Source of the DNA: Brasilonema bromeliae SPC951 | GTDB taxonomy: Bacteria > Cyanobacteriota > Cyanobacteriia > Cyanobacteriales > Nostocaceae | DNA: 64,000 bases | Assembly: GCF_012912135.1 (NCBI RefSeq) | Contig: NZ_QMEB01000002.1 | Location: forward strand, 1 to 64,000 | Reading direction: 5' to 3' | Part shown: positions 17,912-26,711 of the stretch, in pieces | How positions within the stretch are numbered: the first letter of the stretch is position 1 | How the letters are laid out: each line of letters begins with the position of its first letter | Notes under the pieces: model-generated | Database searches by the model: none | Told to the model about the DNA's origin: nothing | Seen by the model: only the letters and a program-made list of their open reading frames with translations | Position numbers and translations under genes: made by a program

Positions 17912-19165
17912 TTAAGTTGTCTGTACTCCATTCCAACCCCAAGCTTCTGGCTTCATAGGCTGGGCATCCCCTAAGCCTCCACCAGCAGACACCATGAGTC
18001 CCACGGCGTTTAATGCTCGTTGCAAGATATTACGAGCCGCGTTTTCGTCCCTGTCGATGACCGCATTGCATTTATGGCATTCATGAGTACGCATCGACAG
18101 GGTTTTAGGTACTTTCGCCCCACAATTTGAACAATCCACAGTTGTGCCATGAGGATTAACTTTAACAACGTGAACGCTGCATTTGACTGCCACTGCTTCC
18201 AACTTGTGAATGAAACTACCCCAAGCCACATCTAGGATTGATTTGCCCAAAGGTGTACGGGCTAAACCCCGGATATTTAAATCTTCAACTGCAATTAAGT
18301 CATAGCGTTTAACCAGTTTGTGTGCCGTATTGTAGTGAAAATTTTCTCTCACCCGCCCCACTCGTTGGTGAATGCGAGCAATCTTGTTTTGCAGCTTCTT
18401 GTACCCATTAGACCCTTTGTGCTTGCGGGATAAAAATTTTTGTTGTCGGGCTAAATGATTTTGTGCGGTGCGGTATGGCTTGCTTGCGGGCACTGTTTCG
18501 CCCAATGATGTCGTCAGAAATTCTTTTAATCCTACATCCACGCCAACAGTAGATTTCACTTCATCTAATGGCAATGGTGATGGCACTGTGTCATCTTCTA
18601 GGGACAAGCACACATACCAACCATCCGCTTTTTTGACTATCGTTGCCTGTTTGAGATTAAACCCGACTGGTAATGGTCGATGCATGATTACGGGCATTGG
18701 GCCAATCTTAGACAAACGCAATACTCCGTTCTCTAAAAAAGCCCCTGCCTTGGGATTATTGACTCGTGGAAACACGAAAGAACGCATTTGTCCCGACTTC
18801 TTAAACTTCGGCCTGCCTCCCCTTTTGCCACTCTTGTCGGGAAACAACCATTTCTTCCAAGCCTTATCCAAGCGTTGCAGATTGACTTGCTGAGATTCTG
18901 CCCAAATATTCTTGTAATTGGGAAACAACTGTTTTGTTTGCTTCAGGTCTGACTGCTGAGTGTAGTAGTCAACTTTATCTGGTATTTCCCCAATGGGTTG
19001 AGAAACAGTACTGCAACGGTCAATTTGACATCTCGTACGCCGCAACCAATCAAGTCTTTGCCCTAATGCGTAATTGTAGTGCCTACGCAAGAGTTCGAGC
19101 CAGTTGTCCATAATGACAACCTGTTCGGGATTTGGCTTGATTCGGTAGCAGTAAGTGATTAGCAT
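17912..19165 (-). CDS. tnpB: TnpB, RNA-guided nuclease of IS200/IS605 element
   Basis: A 417-aa TnpB of the OrfB_IS605 type. RuvC residues are seen in VGVDVGLKEFLTTSLG (Asp), IAVEDLNIRGLAR (Glu) and CNAVIDRDENAARNIL (Asp), with a zinc ribbon CSNCGAKV...CHKC between the last two. The length is normal, so it is probably intact. TnpB uses an RNA from its own 3' end to cut DNA next to a short target motif and promotes retention of the element. It is divergent from tnpA. Confidence 0.93.
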   Translation of the reverse strand: MLITYCYRIKPNPEQVVIMDNWLELLRRHYNYALGQRLDWLRRTRCQIDRCSTVSQPIGEIPDKVDYYTQQSDLKQTKQLFPNYKNIWAESQQVNLQRLDKAWKKWLFPDKSGKRGGRPKFKKSGQMRSFVFPRVNNPKAGAFLENGVLRLSKIGPMPVIMHRPLPVGFNLKQATIVKKADGWYVCLSLEDDTVPSPLPLDEVKSTVGVDVGLKEFLTTSLGETVPASKPYRTAQNHLARQQKFLSRKHKGSNGYKKLQNKIARIHQRVGRVRENFHYNTAHKLVKRYDLIAVEDLNIRGLARTPLGKSILDVAWGSFIHKLEAVAVKCSVHVVKVNPHGTTVDCSNCGAKVPKTLSMRTHECHKCNAVIDRDENAARNILQRALNAVGLMVSAGGGLGDAQPMKPEAWGWNGVQTT

Positions 19166-19201
19166 AGAACTATTTTAGTTTATCGCTTTAACTTCTATAC
19201 C

Positions 19202-19606
19202 ATGTATCAAAAAGGTTTTAGGTCAGTTTATAGTCTTACCGCTCATATTGTTTTTGTCACCAAATACCGCAGAAAAGTCATCAACAAAGAAATTCTTGAG
19301 AAATTAGCTCAGATATTTACTTCGACTTGCAATAAGTGGGAATGTAACCTCAAGCAGTTTAATGGGGAATCTGACCACGTTCACTTGCTTGTCAGTTACC
19401 CGCCACACGTGCAACTGAGCAAACTCATTGCCAATCTCAAGACGGTTTCTTCTCGATTAATTCGCAGGGATTATAGTGAGTATCTGAGCAAGTTCGACAA
19501 AAAACCTGTATTCTGGACTGGTTCTTATTTTGTTGCCAGCTGCGGTGGTGTCACAATTGAGCAATTAAAGAGATACGTTGAGCAACAATCGTCTCCCGAA
19601 AACTAA
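19202..19606 (+). CDS. tnpA: TnpA, Y1 HUH transposase of IS200/IS605 element
   Basis: A 134-aa Y1 transposase. The HUH metal motif is in ESDHVHLLVSYPP, and the nucleophilic tyrosine is in the C-terminal helix IEQLKRYVEQQ. The start MYQKGFRSVYSLTAHIVFVT is typical, and the length is normal. It catalyses single-stranded excision and insertion of the element through subterminal hairpins. The gene ends 4 bp or so before host homology resumes, so its 3' end defines the right part of the element. Confidence 0.93.
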   Translation: MYQKGFRSVYSLTAHIVFVTKYRRKVINKEILEKLAQIFTSTCNKWECNLKQFNGESDHVHLLVSYPPHVQLSKLIANLKTVSSRLIRRDYSEYLSKFDKKPVFWTGSYFVASCGGVTIEQLKRYVEQQSSPEN

Positions 19607-19610
19607 GGAT

Positions 19611-20453
19611 TCGCTACCGCTCAATTTTATACTGGCGGCAATTCCCCACCCAGTTAGCGGACTCCTACCATATATTGATCGCGTTGTGCTAGTCCATCGC
19701 CTGCGCGAAGTCATAGCCCTAACTGGTTTTACCCGCTTTGAAGCCGCAATGCCCAATATCGAAGGCGAAATCGACGAATTAGCGATTAATGTCCGTCGCG
19801 CCGCCCTTGATTTTGAAACGAAGTGGATACCTGCAATTGAGAATAAAGGCGAAGGTGTCTTTATCTCGTTTCATAAGCAAGTTATGGACCAATGGTTCAA
19901 GCGCGATACGGTGAAAAAGCGAGCCGAAGATTTAAACCGTGGTTTTCTCAAATGGCTTGATAGTAAGGGAATTCCTCGGGATAAAGCCGCATTTCCAGGT
20001 GTAAAATACATCATGCTGCACTCCCTATCTCACTTATTGATTACAGCAGTGTCTCTTGAATGCGGCTATGCTGCAAGTGCCATCCGTGAACGCATTTATG
20101 CAAGCGATTATGGGTATGGAATTTTACTTTATACCGGTTCTTCGGGTTCAGAAGGGACTTTAGGCGGCTTAGTAGAAGTTGGTAGACACATTGATTACCA
20201 TCTCGGAAAAGCCCTAGCCTTAGGAAGACTTTGCTCAAACGACCCAGTTTGCGCTCAACACGAACCGGATAACCCTCGCGAAGAACGCTTTCTGCACGGT
20301 TCTGCATGTCACGGATGTTTGTTAATTGCTGAAACATCCTGCGAACGCCGCAACCAATTTCTTGATCGTGCGCTGGTGGTGGACACGGTTGAAGAATTAG
20401 ACGCTGCATTCTTTCCAGATGATATTTTTCCCGATGATCTCGTCACTAGTTAA
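19611..20453 (+). pseudogene. drmB: DISARM-type DrmB (DUF1998) C-terminal remnant
   Basis: After the IS element the frame encodes VVLVHRLREVIALTGFTRFE, then HSLSHLLITAVSLECGYAAS, ILLYTGSSGSEGTLGGLVE and ACHGCLLIAETSCERRNQFLD. This matches the C-terminal DUF1998 region of DISARM DrmB as I recall it; alternatively it is the end of the helicase itself. The ORF start at 19578 lies within tnpA, so there is no native start. Several Cys residues (CSNDPVC, ACHGC) suggest a zinc site. No drmC-type phospholipase D gene follows. Confidence 0.65.
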
Positions 20454-20911
20454 TTAGCACCGCCAAAAGCAGTGTTTTGTATAGCTACTTGCTGCACCTT
20501 AAAAAGTGACAAAAATTGACAAATTTCTATCATTCACTTGAATCAATCAATAATATAATATACTCTGATAGCGTCAAATACTAAATACATTCAAATTCTT
20601 AACTCGGCGCATCAGACCCTTGAGGAGAGGCAGAAGGCCTAAGGAGTGAAAAGCAAACCATGTCAAGCTTTTAGGGTTACTTTGCCGCTTGTTGTACCGA
20701 ACTCTAAATTTTACCCATGCTTATGGTAGCGCGCACTCCTACACAAAAGCCCCAGATAAAGTCAACAGAAGGTTGCAACTGTAAAAATCTACCTTTGACT
20801 CAGCAGCAATCCAAAAGGTGCATGACTCTACCTCCCCAGTTGAGGAACTGAATATCGCAACCAACACCTATGTCCTCAATAAGTTTTTGCAGCATAAAGT
20901 AGATTTCGTCT
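20454..20911. other. Intergenic region with one possible 44-codon ORF
   Basis: Between the drmB remnant and the GAF sensor gene there is no recognisable gene. A small frame at 20717-20851 (MLMVARTPTQKPQIKSTEGC) has two Cys residues but no family I know. The region just before the GAF gene has an open frame without a clear start. The promoter of the sensor gene probably lies here. Confidence 0.4.
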
Positions 20912-23860
20912 ATGACTCAGCCTTCTTCTCAAAAGCAAGCCGAGCAACAATTGAATCAGTCAATTAATCAGCCAAAAGGGCTTCAAGAGTCTGCTCATCC
21001 TCAGCAGGGGCGACAGGAATTGAGTTTGAAGACCAAGGCAATCGCTTGGGCTATGCTTGTTAGTATGGTCCCCGTGCTAACAGTAGGGACAACCACTTAC
21101 TACTTTGGTAGCCAGTTGACTGCCAAACAGATTTCTCAAGCTAGACTTGCGGATACCACAGGTCTGGCAAAAGCTGAACTTGCACTAAACAAACTACTGT
21201 CACTCCTGTTAATTGAAACGGGGGTGACGGCAGTGTTGGCAGCTGCGATCGCTACAATTTTAGGGATTCGCGCCATTCGTCCAGTCCTGAATGCTGCCGC
21301 AGTCTCTACCACTATGGTGAATAGGTTACGTCGAGAAAGCGCGGATTCTCCCACCTCCACCGTCAGCAAAGATGAACTGGCTGTCTTAGAGACAAACATC
21401 AACTTCGTCAAAGAACAGCTTCCGGATTTACTGTGGAAACAAGAAGCCGAAGCCGAATGCTCCCAGGTGTTTCACAACATTAGCCGCCGTATTCGCACAT
21501 CGCTCACTCAAGAAGACCTCCTCAGAACCACTGTTGAAGAAGTTCGCAAAGCCCTAAGAATTGACCGCGTGGTCATCTTTCGTTTTGATTCTAACTTGGA
21601 TGGAACTTTTGTAGAAGAATCTGCGGCATCTGATTTGCCAAAAATCTTATGGACTACCATCTCAGACCCCTGTTTCAACGGAGGGTATGTCGAACAATAC
21701 CGAAATGGTCGCGTTCGTGCTATTGATGATATTTATCAAGCTAATCTTACTGATTGTCATATTGGGTTGCTAGAGCGATTTGCTGTCAAGTCCAATCTCA
21801 TCGCGCCCATTCTCAAAAACGACCAGTTATTCGGCTTATTGATTGCACATCAGTGCTTTGAACCCCGTATTTGGCAGCAGTATGAAATTGATTTGTTTGC
21901 TCAGATAGCTACGCAAGTGGGATTCGCTCTTGACTATGTTAAGCTGCTAGAACGGATAGATACAAAAGCCGATCAAGCTCAGGCATTTATAGATATAACC
22001 CGCCGCATTCGAGAATCGCTCAACGAAGAGGATGTCCTAAAAGCCACCGTTGAAGAAACCCGCAAAGCACTGAGCGCTGACCGAGTGCTGGTTTATGGCT
22101 TTGACAGCAACTGGTATGGAACAGTGATTGCAGAATCAGTGATTCCAGGTTTTCCGAAAGCGTTGCGAGCCAAAATCAAAGATCCCTGCTTTGCTGAGGG
22201 CTATGTGGAAAAGTACCAAGCAGGTCGAGTTCAAGCCACTAATAACATTTATGAAGCAGGTTTGACCGCTTGTCACATTAGTCAACTCCAACCCTTTGCT
22301 GTCAGGGCAAATTTGGTTGCGCCCATTCTCAAAGATGACCAGCTATTTGGCTTATTAATTGCACATCAGTGCTCAGGACCTCGTGATTGGCAGCAATATG
22401 AAATTGATTTGTTTACCCAGATAGCTACGCAAGTAGGATTTGCTCTCGACCATGCCAGACTCCTTCAGCGAATCGATGCTGAAGGAGTGCGAACTCAATT
22501 ACTTACGGACATAACCCGCCGCATTCGGGAATCGCTCAACGAAGAAGACGTCCTCAAAACCACCGTTAATGAAGTTCGCAAAGCACTGGGCGCTGACCGA
22601 GTGGTTGTTTATGGGTTTGACAGCGACTGGTATGGAACTGTGGTTGCAGAATCAGTTGTTCCAGGTTTTCCGAAAGCGTTGCGAGCCAAAATCAAAGACC
22701 CCTGTTTTGCAGAAGGCTATGTAGAAATGTACCAAGCAGGTCGAGTTCAAGCGACCAATAACATTTATGAAGCAGGATTGAGCGATTGTTACATTGGTCA
22801 ACTCGAACCCTTTGCTGTCAAGGCAAATTTGGTTGCGCCCATTCTCAAAGATGACCAGCTATTTGGCTTATTGATAGCGCATCAGTGCTCAGGACCTCGT
22901 GATTGGCAGCAATATGAAATTGATTTATTCGCTCAGATAGCTACGCAGGTCGGATTTGCTCTCGACCATGCCAGACTCCTATACCGGGTAGAGCAGGCGT
23001 ACCAATCTGCTGAAGCGACCTCTGACGAGCAGCGTGAACAAAAAGAAGCACTCCAGCGTCAGGTGTTAGAACTGCTCAGAGGTAGTGACACCGCTGTCCA
23101 AACCCTTTCAGGTGAGGCGAAGAGCCAGGTGGAGTCCCTTACAGGTGCCTACAATCAAATTAAAACGTTAGTTGATTCGGCGATGATAATGGTGATTTGT
23201 GCCCAACAAGCAGAACTCCAAGAACAGCAGCTCAGTCAAATAGTACAGGATGGGCATGAGTCCATAGACCCAATTTTAGAAAACTTCTGTGATATCCAAG
23301 TAAGAGTTATGGAAGCTGCCGAGAAGGTCGAGCGTCTAGACCAACCTTTTCAAAAGCTTTCCCATATAGTGAGCTTTATTAGTAATATCGCATCTCAAAT
23401 AAAGCTCCAAGCTATGAATACAGTACTTGAAGCGAGTCGAACCCCAGAAGCTGGTCAACAATTTGCTTGGCTCGCTGACGAAGCACTTTCTCAAGTGCAT
23501 CAATTAGACGCGAGTATTGTAGAAATAGAATCACTCGTTGCAGAAATTCAAACACAAGCCAATGAAGTTATTCCTGTTATGGAATACGGGGCAGAACAGG
23601 CAATGACCGGGATTAGATTGGCGCAGGAAACTCAGCAGAAGTTCAATCAGATTGTTATTATTAGTGACCAAATGAAAAAACTGGTCGAGGAGCTTGTCCA
23701 CACGGGTCCAGTCCAAGCAAAAACTTCAACCTCAGCAAGCCAATCTATTCTAGAAGTTGCGAGTATTGCCAGCAAGACTTCAGAGCAAGTCATGGCAGTG
23801 GCTAAGTCTTTAGACAAGCTGTTAACAATCGCACAAGATCTGCAGGAGGATGCTGAGTGA
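20912..23860 (+). CDS. Membrane sensor with three GAF domains and degenerate chemoreceptor-like C terminus
   Basis: This 982-aa protein has two hydrophobic segments (about residues 43-66 and 95-117) enclosing only a short loop, then three GAF domains (about 190-340, 365-515, 545-690). GAF2 and GAF3 are nearly identical, pointing to recent duplication. At the position used for bilin attachment in cyanobacteriochromes, GAF1 and GAF2 have CH (TDCHIG, TACHIS) while GAF3 has CY. The C terminus is a long coiled coil whose tip (IASQIKLQAMNTVLEASRTP) is a degenerate form of the methyl-accepting receptor hairpin. It may sense light or another ligand through a chemotaxis-type pathway; no che genes are adjacent. 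Confidence 0.85.
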   Translation: MTQPSSQKQAEQQLNQSINQPKGLQESAHPQQGRQELSLKTKAIAWAMLVSMVPVLTVGTTTYYFGSQLTAKQISQARLADTTGLAKAELALNKLLSLLLIETGVTAVLAAAIATILGIRAIRPVLNAAAVSTTMVNRLRRESADSPTSTVSKDELAVLETNINFVKEQLPDLLWKQEAEAECSQVFHNISRRIRTSLTQEDLLRTTVEEVRKALRIDRVVIFRFDSNLDGTFVEESAASDLPKILWTTISDPCFNGGYVEQYRNGRVRAIDDIYQANLTDCHIGLLERFAVKSNLIAPILKNDQLFGLLIAHQCFEPRIWQQYEIDLFAQIATQVGFALDYVKLLERIDTKADQAQAFIDITRRIRESLNEEDVLKATVEETRKALSADRVLVYGFDSNWYGTVIAESVIPGFPKALRAKIKDPCFAEGYVEKYQAGRVQATNNIYEAGLTACHISQLQPFAVRANLVAPILKDDQLFGLLIAHQCSGPRDWQQYEIDLFTQIATQVGFALDHARLLQRIDAEGVRTQLLTDITRRIRESLNEEDVLKTTVNEVRKALGADRVVVYGFDSDWYGTVVAESVVPGFPKALRAKIKDPCFAEGYVEMYQAGRVQATNNIYEAGLSDCYIGQLEPFAVKANLVAPILKDDQLFGLLIAHQCSGPRDWQQYEIDLFAQIATQVGFALDHARLLYRVEQAYQSAEATSDEQREQKEALQRQVLELLRGSDTAVQTLSGEAKSQVESLTGAYNQIKTLVDSAMIMVICAQQAELQEQQLSQIVQDGHESIDPILENFCDIQVRVMEAAEKVERLDQPFQKLSHIVSFISNIASQIKLQAMNTVLEASRTPEAGQQFAWLADEALSQVHQLDASIVEIESLVAEIQTQANEVIPVMEYGAEQAMTGIRLAQETQQKFNQIVIISDQMKKLVEELVHTGPVQAKTSTSASQSILEVASIASKTSEQVMAVAKSLDKLLTIAQDLQEDAE

Positions 23861-24059
23861 GAACCCCACTGTTGGACTCATTGCGCTGCCTCACCGTATT
23901 CGTTATTGGGTGTGCAAGACGGTTATTATAGCGCTTGGTGGTGTTGGGTGCAATACATATCTGTAGTGAAAGTGCATGCACTTTCACATTATTCGTGGTG
24001 ATGTATGTGATTCAAATGAGAATCGCTATAATTTCCAAACTTGTCCGGAATAACCTTCC

Positions 24060-24308
24060 TACAAACTAGAACGAGATGGCGGGACGTTGATAGAAATAAA
24101 CCGATGGTTCCCTAGCTCTAAACTTTGTTCTAATTGTCATTACCAAATTTCGGAGTTGTCGTTAGATGTAAGAACTTGGACTTGCCCAAGTTGTGGTACT
24201 CATCATGATAGAGATGGTAATGCTGCAATGAATATTAGAGCAGCTATGTTTCAGAATGCTGTCCTCCTCTGGGACGGGGGAGGCGCTCCGCCAATGGAGA
24301 GGAAGTAA
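24060..24308 (+). pseudogene. TnpB C-terminal remnant
   Basis: The frame reads LIEINRWFPSSKLCSNCHYQ, then CPSCGTHHDRDGNAAMNIRA. This is the zinc ribbon and final RuvC Asp of an IS605-type TnpB. Only about 80 of about 400 residues remain, and the 5' part is gone. The remnant ends MERK just before a repeat-filled stretch and an RE-like hairpin at 24447. The ORF ATG at 24087 is internal and not a real start. Confidence 0.8.
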
Positions 24309-25173
24309 GACCAACTCGCGGGCGTAAGCCTAAGATGAGGTGAGACCAGCGCTGCAGGAGGGTTTCCCGACAGCCAGGCGACTGGCGTTCGCCTTCAGGC
24401 GTGCGCTTTGCGCATACCCGGAGGGCATTCCTCCGTGAAGTTGGAAGCCCCGTCCGCGCCCGACGGCGGGGTAGTTCACTGAGAAAAGTAAAAATCTGGC
24501 AAAAGTCTGAAAACAATGTATGCAAAGCTTGACAGATTTAAACATACCGCAGAAATTATTCGGTGATGGTTGAGCTAATCGGTGCATTGACGGCGTATAT
24601 AAACTACGCTACAAGTGGCACGAAAGATTAACCGGGGAAATCTGAAATTTGTAGAACTTATTTTTTTGTTTGAAATGCTGAATATTAAAATGAACCAACA
24701 GGGAATTTGCAATGCTTTAATTAAAATATGTAGATAATTTTGCTTCTTTGTAGTTAAAAGCCTGTGTTACTTCATAGTATTGATTCCTACACTCTGTCTG
24801 AGTGCCTCAAAGAACTCTTCAAGACAATCTTGCAGAACGATGGCACTCTCCAAAAAAATGTATCCAGTGTTTGCCTCATATTGGCACAGTCAGTACAAAA
24901 TGCTGTGCTAGAGTGACAACACTGGCGCTAGCGTGAGGGATAGGATATGGTCGTAGAAAGGTGTTTGGGTGTTTATTATAAACCCATTTCTCATCTTCAC
25001 AAAGGATGAGAAAGCCTTTTCGACTTGACGAAACGGAGTTTTGCCTCGGGTGTTGCACAAAAAGCAAAGCTTAAGTCAATGAGTGGCAAAAAGGTGCTGT
25101 TTGCGTCATATTTATGCAAGTTCCTCTGCTCCAATAGCTATATTGACCGGACAAAAATTCACAAATTCTGATT
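24309..25173. other. Intergenic region with transposon-end hairpin and repeats
   Basis: The first 170 bp after the tnpB remnant hold short palindromic repeats (gcgttcgccttcaggcg, tgcgctttgcgca) and then a hairpin at 24447-24472 (gccccgtcc / cggcggggt) followed by agttcac, as at the right end of IS605-type elements. A 9-bp inverted repeat (tttctcatc / gatgagaaa) is near 24990-25015. I see no gene in the remaining ~650 bp. Confidence 0.55.
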
Positions 25174-25419
25174 ATGGCAAGTAAATTAGTCTCTGTTAGA
25201 GAATACACTGTTAAGGCACATAAACGACTGATTCATACCCGGGTTTTCAACTTTCTGTGTAAGGAATGCGGTATTCCGGCGAAGCGCGAGACTTACGGAT
25301 CTCGACCTTTGTATTGTGAACAATGTCGTCCTCCTCAACCACCCAAAAAATCGTTAATGAAGCCTCAAAAGGCTAAACCTAGACCCATGACCTATAAATC
25401 TAAAACTGATTTGGATTGA
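25174..25419 (+). CDS. Small zinc-ribbon-like protein, unknown function
   Basis: An 81-aa basic protein with two CxxC pairs ([13 protein letters not shown] and [10 protein letters not shown]) spaced like a small zinc ribbon, followed by a Lys/Pro-rich tail ([15 protein letters not shown]). This suggests nucleic-acid binding. It ends 11 bp before the next gene on the same strand and is probably co-transcribed with it. The family is not recognised. Confidence 0.7.
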   Translation: MASKLVSVREYTVKAHKRLIHTRVFNFLCKECGIPAKRETYGSRPLYCEQCRPPQPPKKSLMKPQKAKPRPMTYKSKTDLD

Positions 25420-25430
25420 GTTGACGCCAT

Positions 25431-26525
25431 ATGACTACCAAGGGAAAACTAGAGCCACCACCCCAAACCTTGCTGGAGCCACTTTTGGAATTACGGGACT
25501 ACTATACTGCTCTTACTGAAGAGTATGAACGTTTATGGCAAACGGCGCGATCGCAACTTGTACATGTAGAAGCCTTGTTATCCAACTGGTCTGGTGTCGA
25601 TGAACGCGACAATCTAAGGGCTGTCGTTGAGATGTTGTCTTTTGCACCCACTCCTAGCCAGCAAGACTCCCTGTCAACCACTCAATATCAATCGGATGTT
25701 GAACAACAACAAGCTATCGACTCAGAACTCCAAGACGATGAAGACCAACAGATAGATTTGGATGATGTTGAACAACAACAAGCTATCGACTCAGAACTCC
25801 CAGACGATGAGGACCAGCAGATAGATTTAGATGAGGAGTCATCGGACGAAGAAAACACAGTAGTTACATCACCCACTCCATCCCCACAAAAGGAGATACC
25901 AACTCAGAATAACGATCACTCTATGCCTGGGGATATTCCAATGCTGCCCCAGTACCAAGTTCTCACGCGAATGCAAGCGATAGAGAAAATATTGCGAGAG
26001 AATGCTGGAAGTGTCTGTCATATAGACTTCGTTGTGCGCTCACTTTTTGGCGATTTAGAGCCAAGTGTGTTCAAAATCGTCAAAAGTCGCATCCAGTCCT
26101 CTCTGACACATGGCAAAGAAAAGAGTTACTGGGCAGCCGTTCCCGATGAGCCAGGATGTTACACCCTGGATTTAAGCTTGATAACACCAGCAAATGGTAA
26201 GGTCAAATCCAAGACAATCAAACCTCAAAAGAAGAAACCCTTCCTACTCCCTAAGTCAAAAAGGGCATCAATGCTGCCTGAATATGAAGGTAAGTTTTTG
26301 ATTGATGCCATCTGCATACTCTTGCAGAAAAATTCCGGGAAAATCTTCAGCGTAGCTGATGTCATCACAGGACTTTATGGAGAACTCAATGCTGAACAAC
26401 TAACAGAGATAAAAACTGCAGTGCATAATGAACTTTCTAGAGGTCATCGGATAGGAAGATTCTCTAGAGTTCCTGACAAAGTTGGTTATTATACTTGGGA
26501 TTTAAGTAAATTCCGGAGAAAATAG
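25431..26525 (+). CDS. Hypothetical protein with two winged-helix (HARE-HTH-like) domains
   Basis: This 364-aa protein has an N-terminal helical part, a very acidic middle (about residues 85-150) containing a 23-residue tandem duplication, and two similar ~80-residue modules. Module 1 is MLPQYQVLTRMQAIEKIL...VPDEPGCYTLDLSL. Module 2 is MLPEYEGKFLIDAICILL...VPDKVGYYTWDLSK. The pattern of a helical start, VxxLFGDL/GLYGEL and a final YxxDLS wing resembles HARE-HTH-type winged helices, which link DNA-binding to restriction and chromatin factors. This fold call is by eye. It is probably an operon with the zinc-ribbon gene 11 bp upstream. Confidence 0.6.
   Translation: MTTKGKLEPPPQTLLEPLLELRDYYTALTEEYERLWQTARSQLVHVEALLSNWSGVDERDNLRAVVEMLSFAPTPSQQDSLSTTQYQSDVEQQQAIDSELQDDEDQQIDLDDVEQQQAIDSELPDDEDQQIDLDEESSDEENTVVTSPTPSPQKEIPTQNNDHSMPGDIPMLPQYQVLTRMQAIEKILRENAGSVCHIDFVVRSLFGDLEPSVFKIVKSRIQSSLTHGKEKSYWAAVPDEPGCYTLDLSLITPANGKVKSKTIKPQKKKPFLLPKSKRASMLPEYEGKFLIDAICILLQKNSGKIFSVADVITGLYGELNAEQLTEIKTAVHNELSRGHRIGRFSRVPDKVGYYTWDLSKFRRK
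25695..25832 (+). repeat. 69-bp tandem duplication inside the winged-helix gene
   Basis: Two consecutive 69-bp units start gatgttgaacaacaacaagc at 25695 and 25764 and encode DVEQQQAIDSEL(Q/P)DDEDQQ plus IDLD twice. The few differences indicate a recent in-frame duplication in the acidic linker. Confidence 0.9.
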
Positions 26526-26711
26526 CCCCCATGTCGCAACTTGAGAAGTCAAAAGGAGCCTGCACTGTGGAATGGCAAATGCAAAATTCGCAAATTTCAA
26601 CTCACCTTCTTTTAGCTGAGTTACAAATACAGGGCGACTCCGAATGACTTCTGCAAGCATTGCTGATGTTCTGGATAAAACTAGTGAGGCTAAAGCATAA
26701 ATCCAGCAAAG

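Larger units (their letters stand above)
17863..19610. mobile_element. IS200/IS605-family element (tnpA + tnpB, divergent)
   Basis: A divergent pair, tnpA (plus) and tnpB (minus) with 36 bp between them, is the IS605 arrangement. An imperfect palindrome at 17864-17895 marks the tnpB-side end; the other end lies shortly after the tnpA stop at 19606. Exact borders cannot be set because this family makes no target duplication. Host homology on the two sides belongs to different parts of the DISARM-like locus (helicase motif III on the left, a DUF1998 C terminus on the right), so DNA was deleted at this site. Confidence 0.85.

Noticed and set aside
24244-24587. Minus-strand ORFs of 93 and 85 aa near the tnpB remnant
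   Set aside because: Composed of short-repeat and transposon-end sequence, Arg/Pro-rich, no family resemblance.
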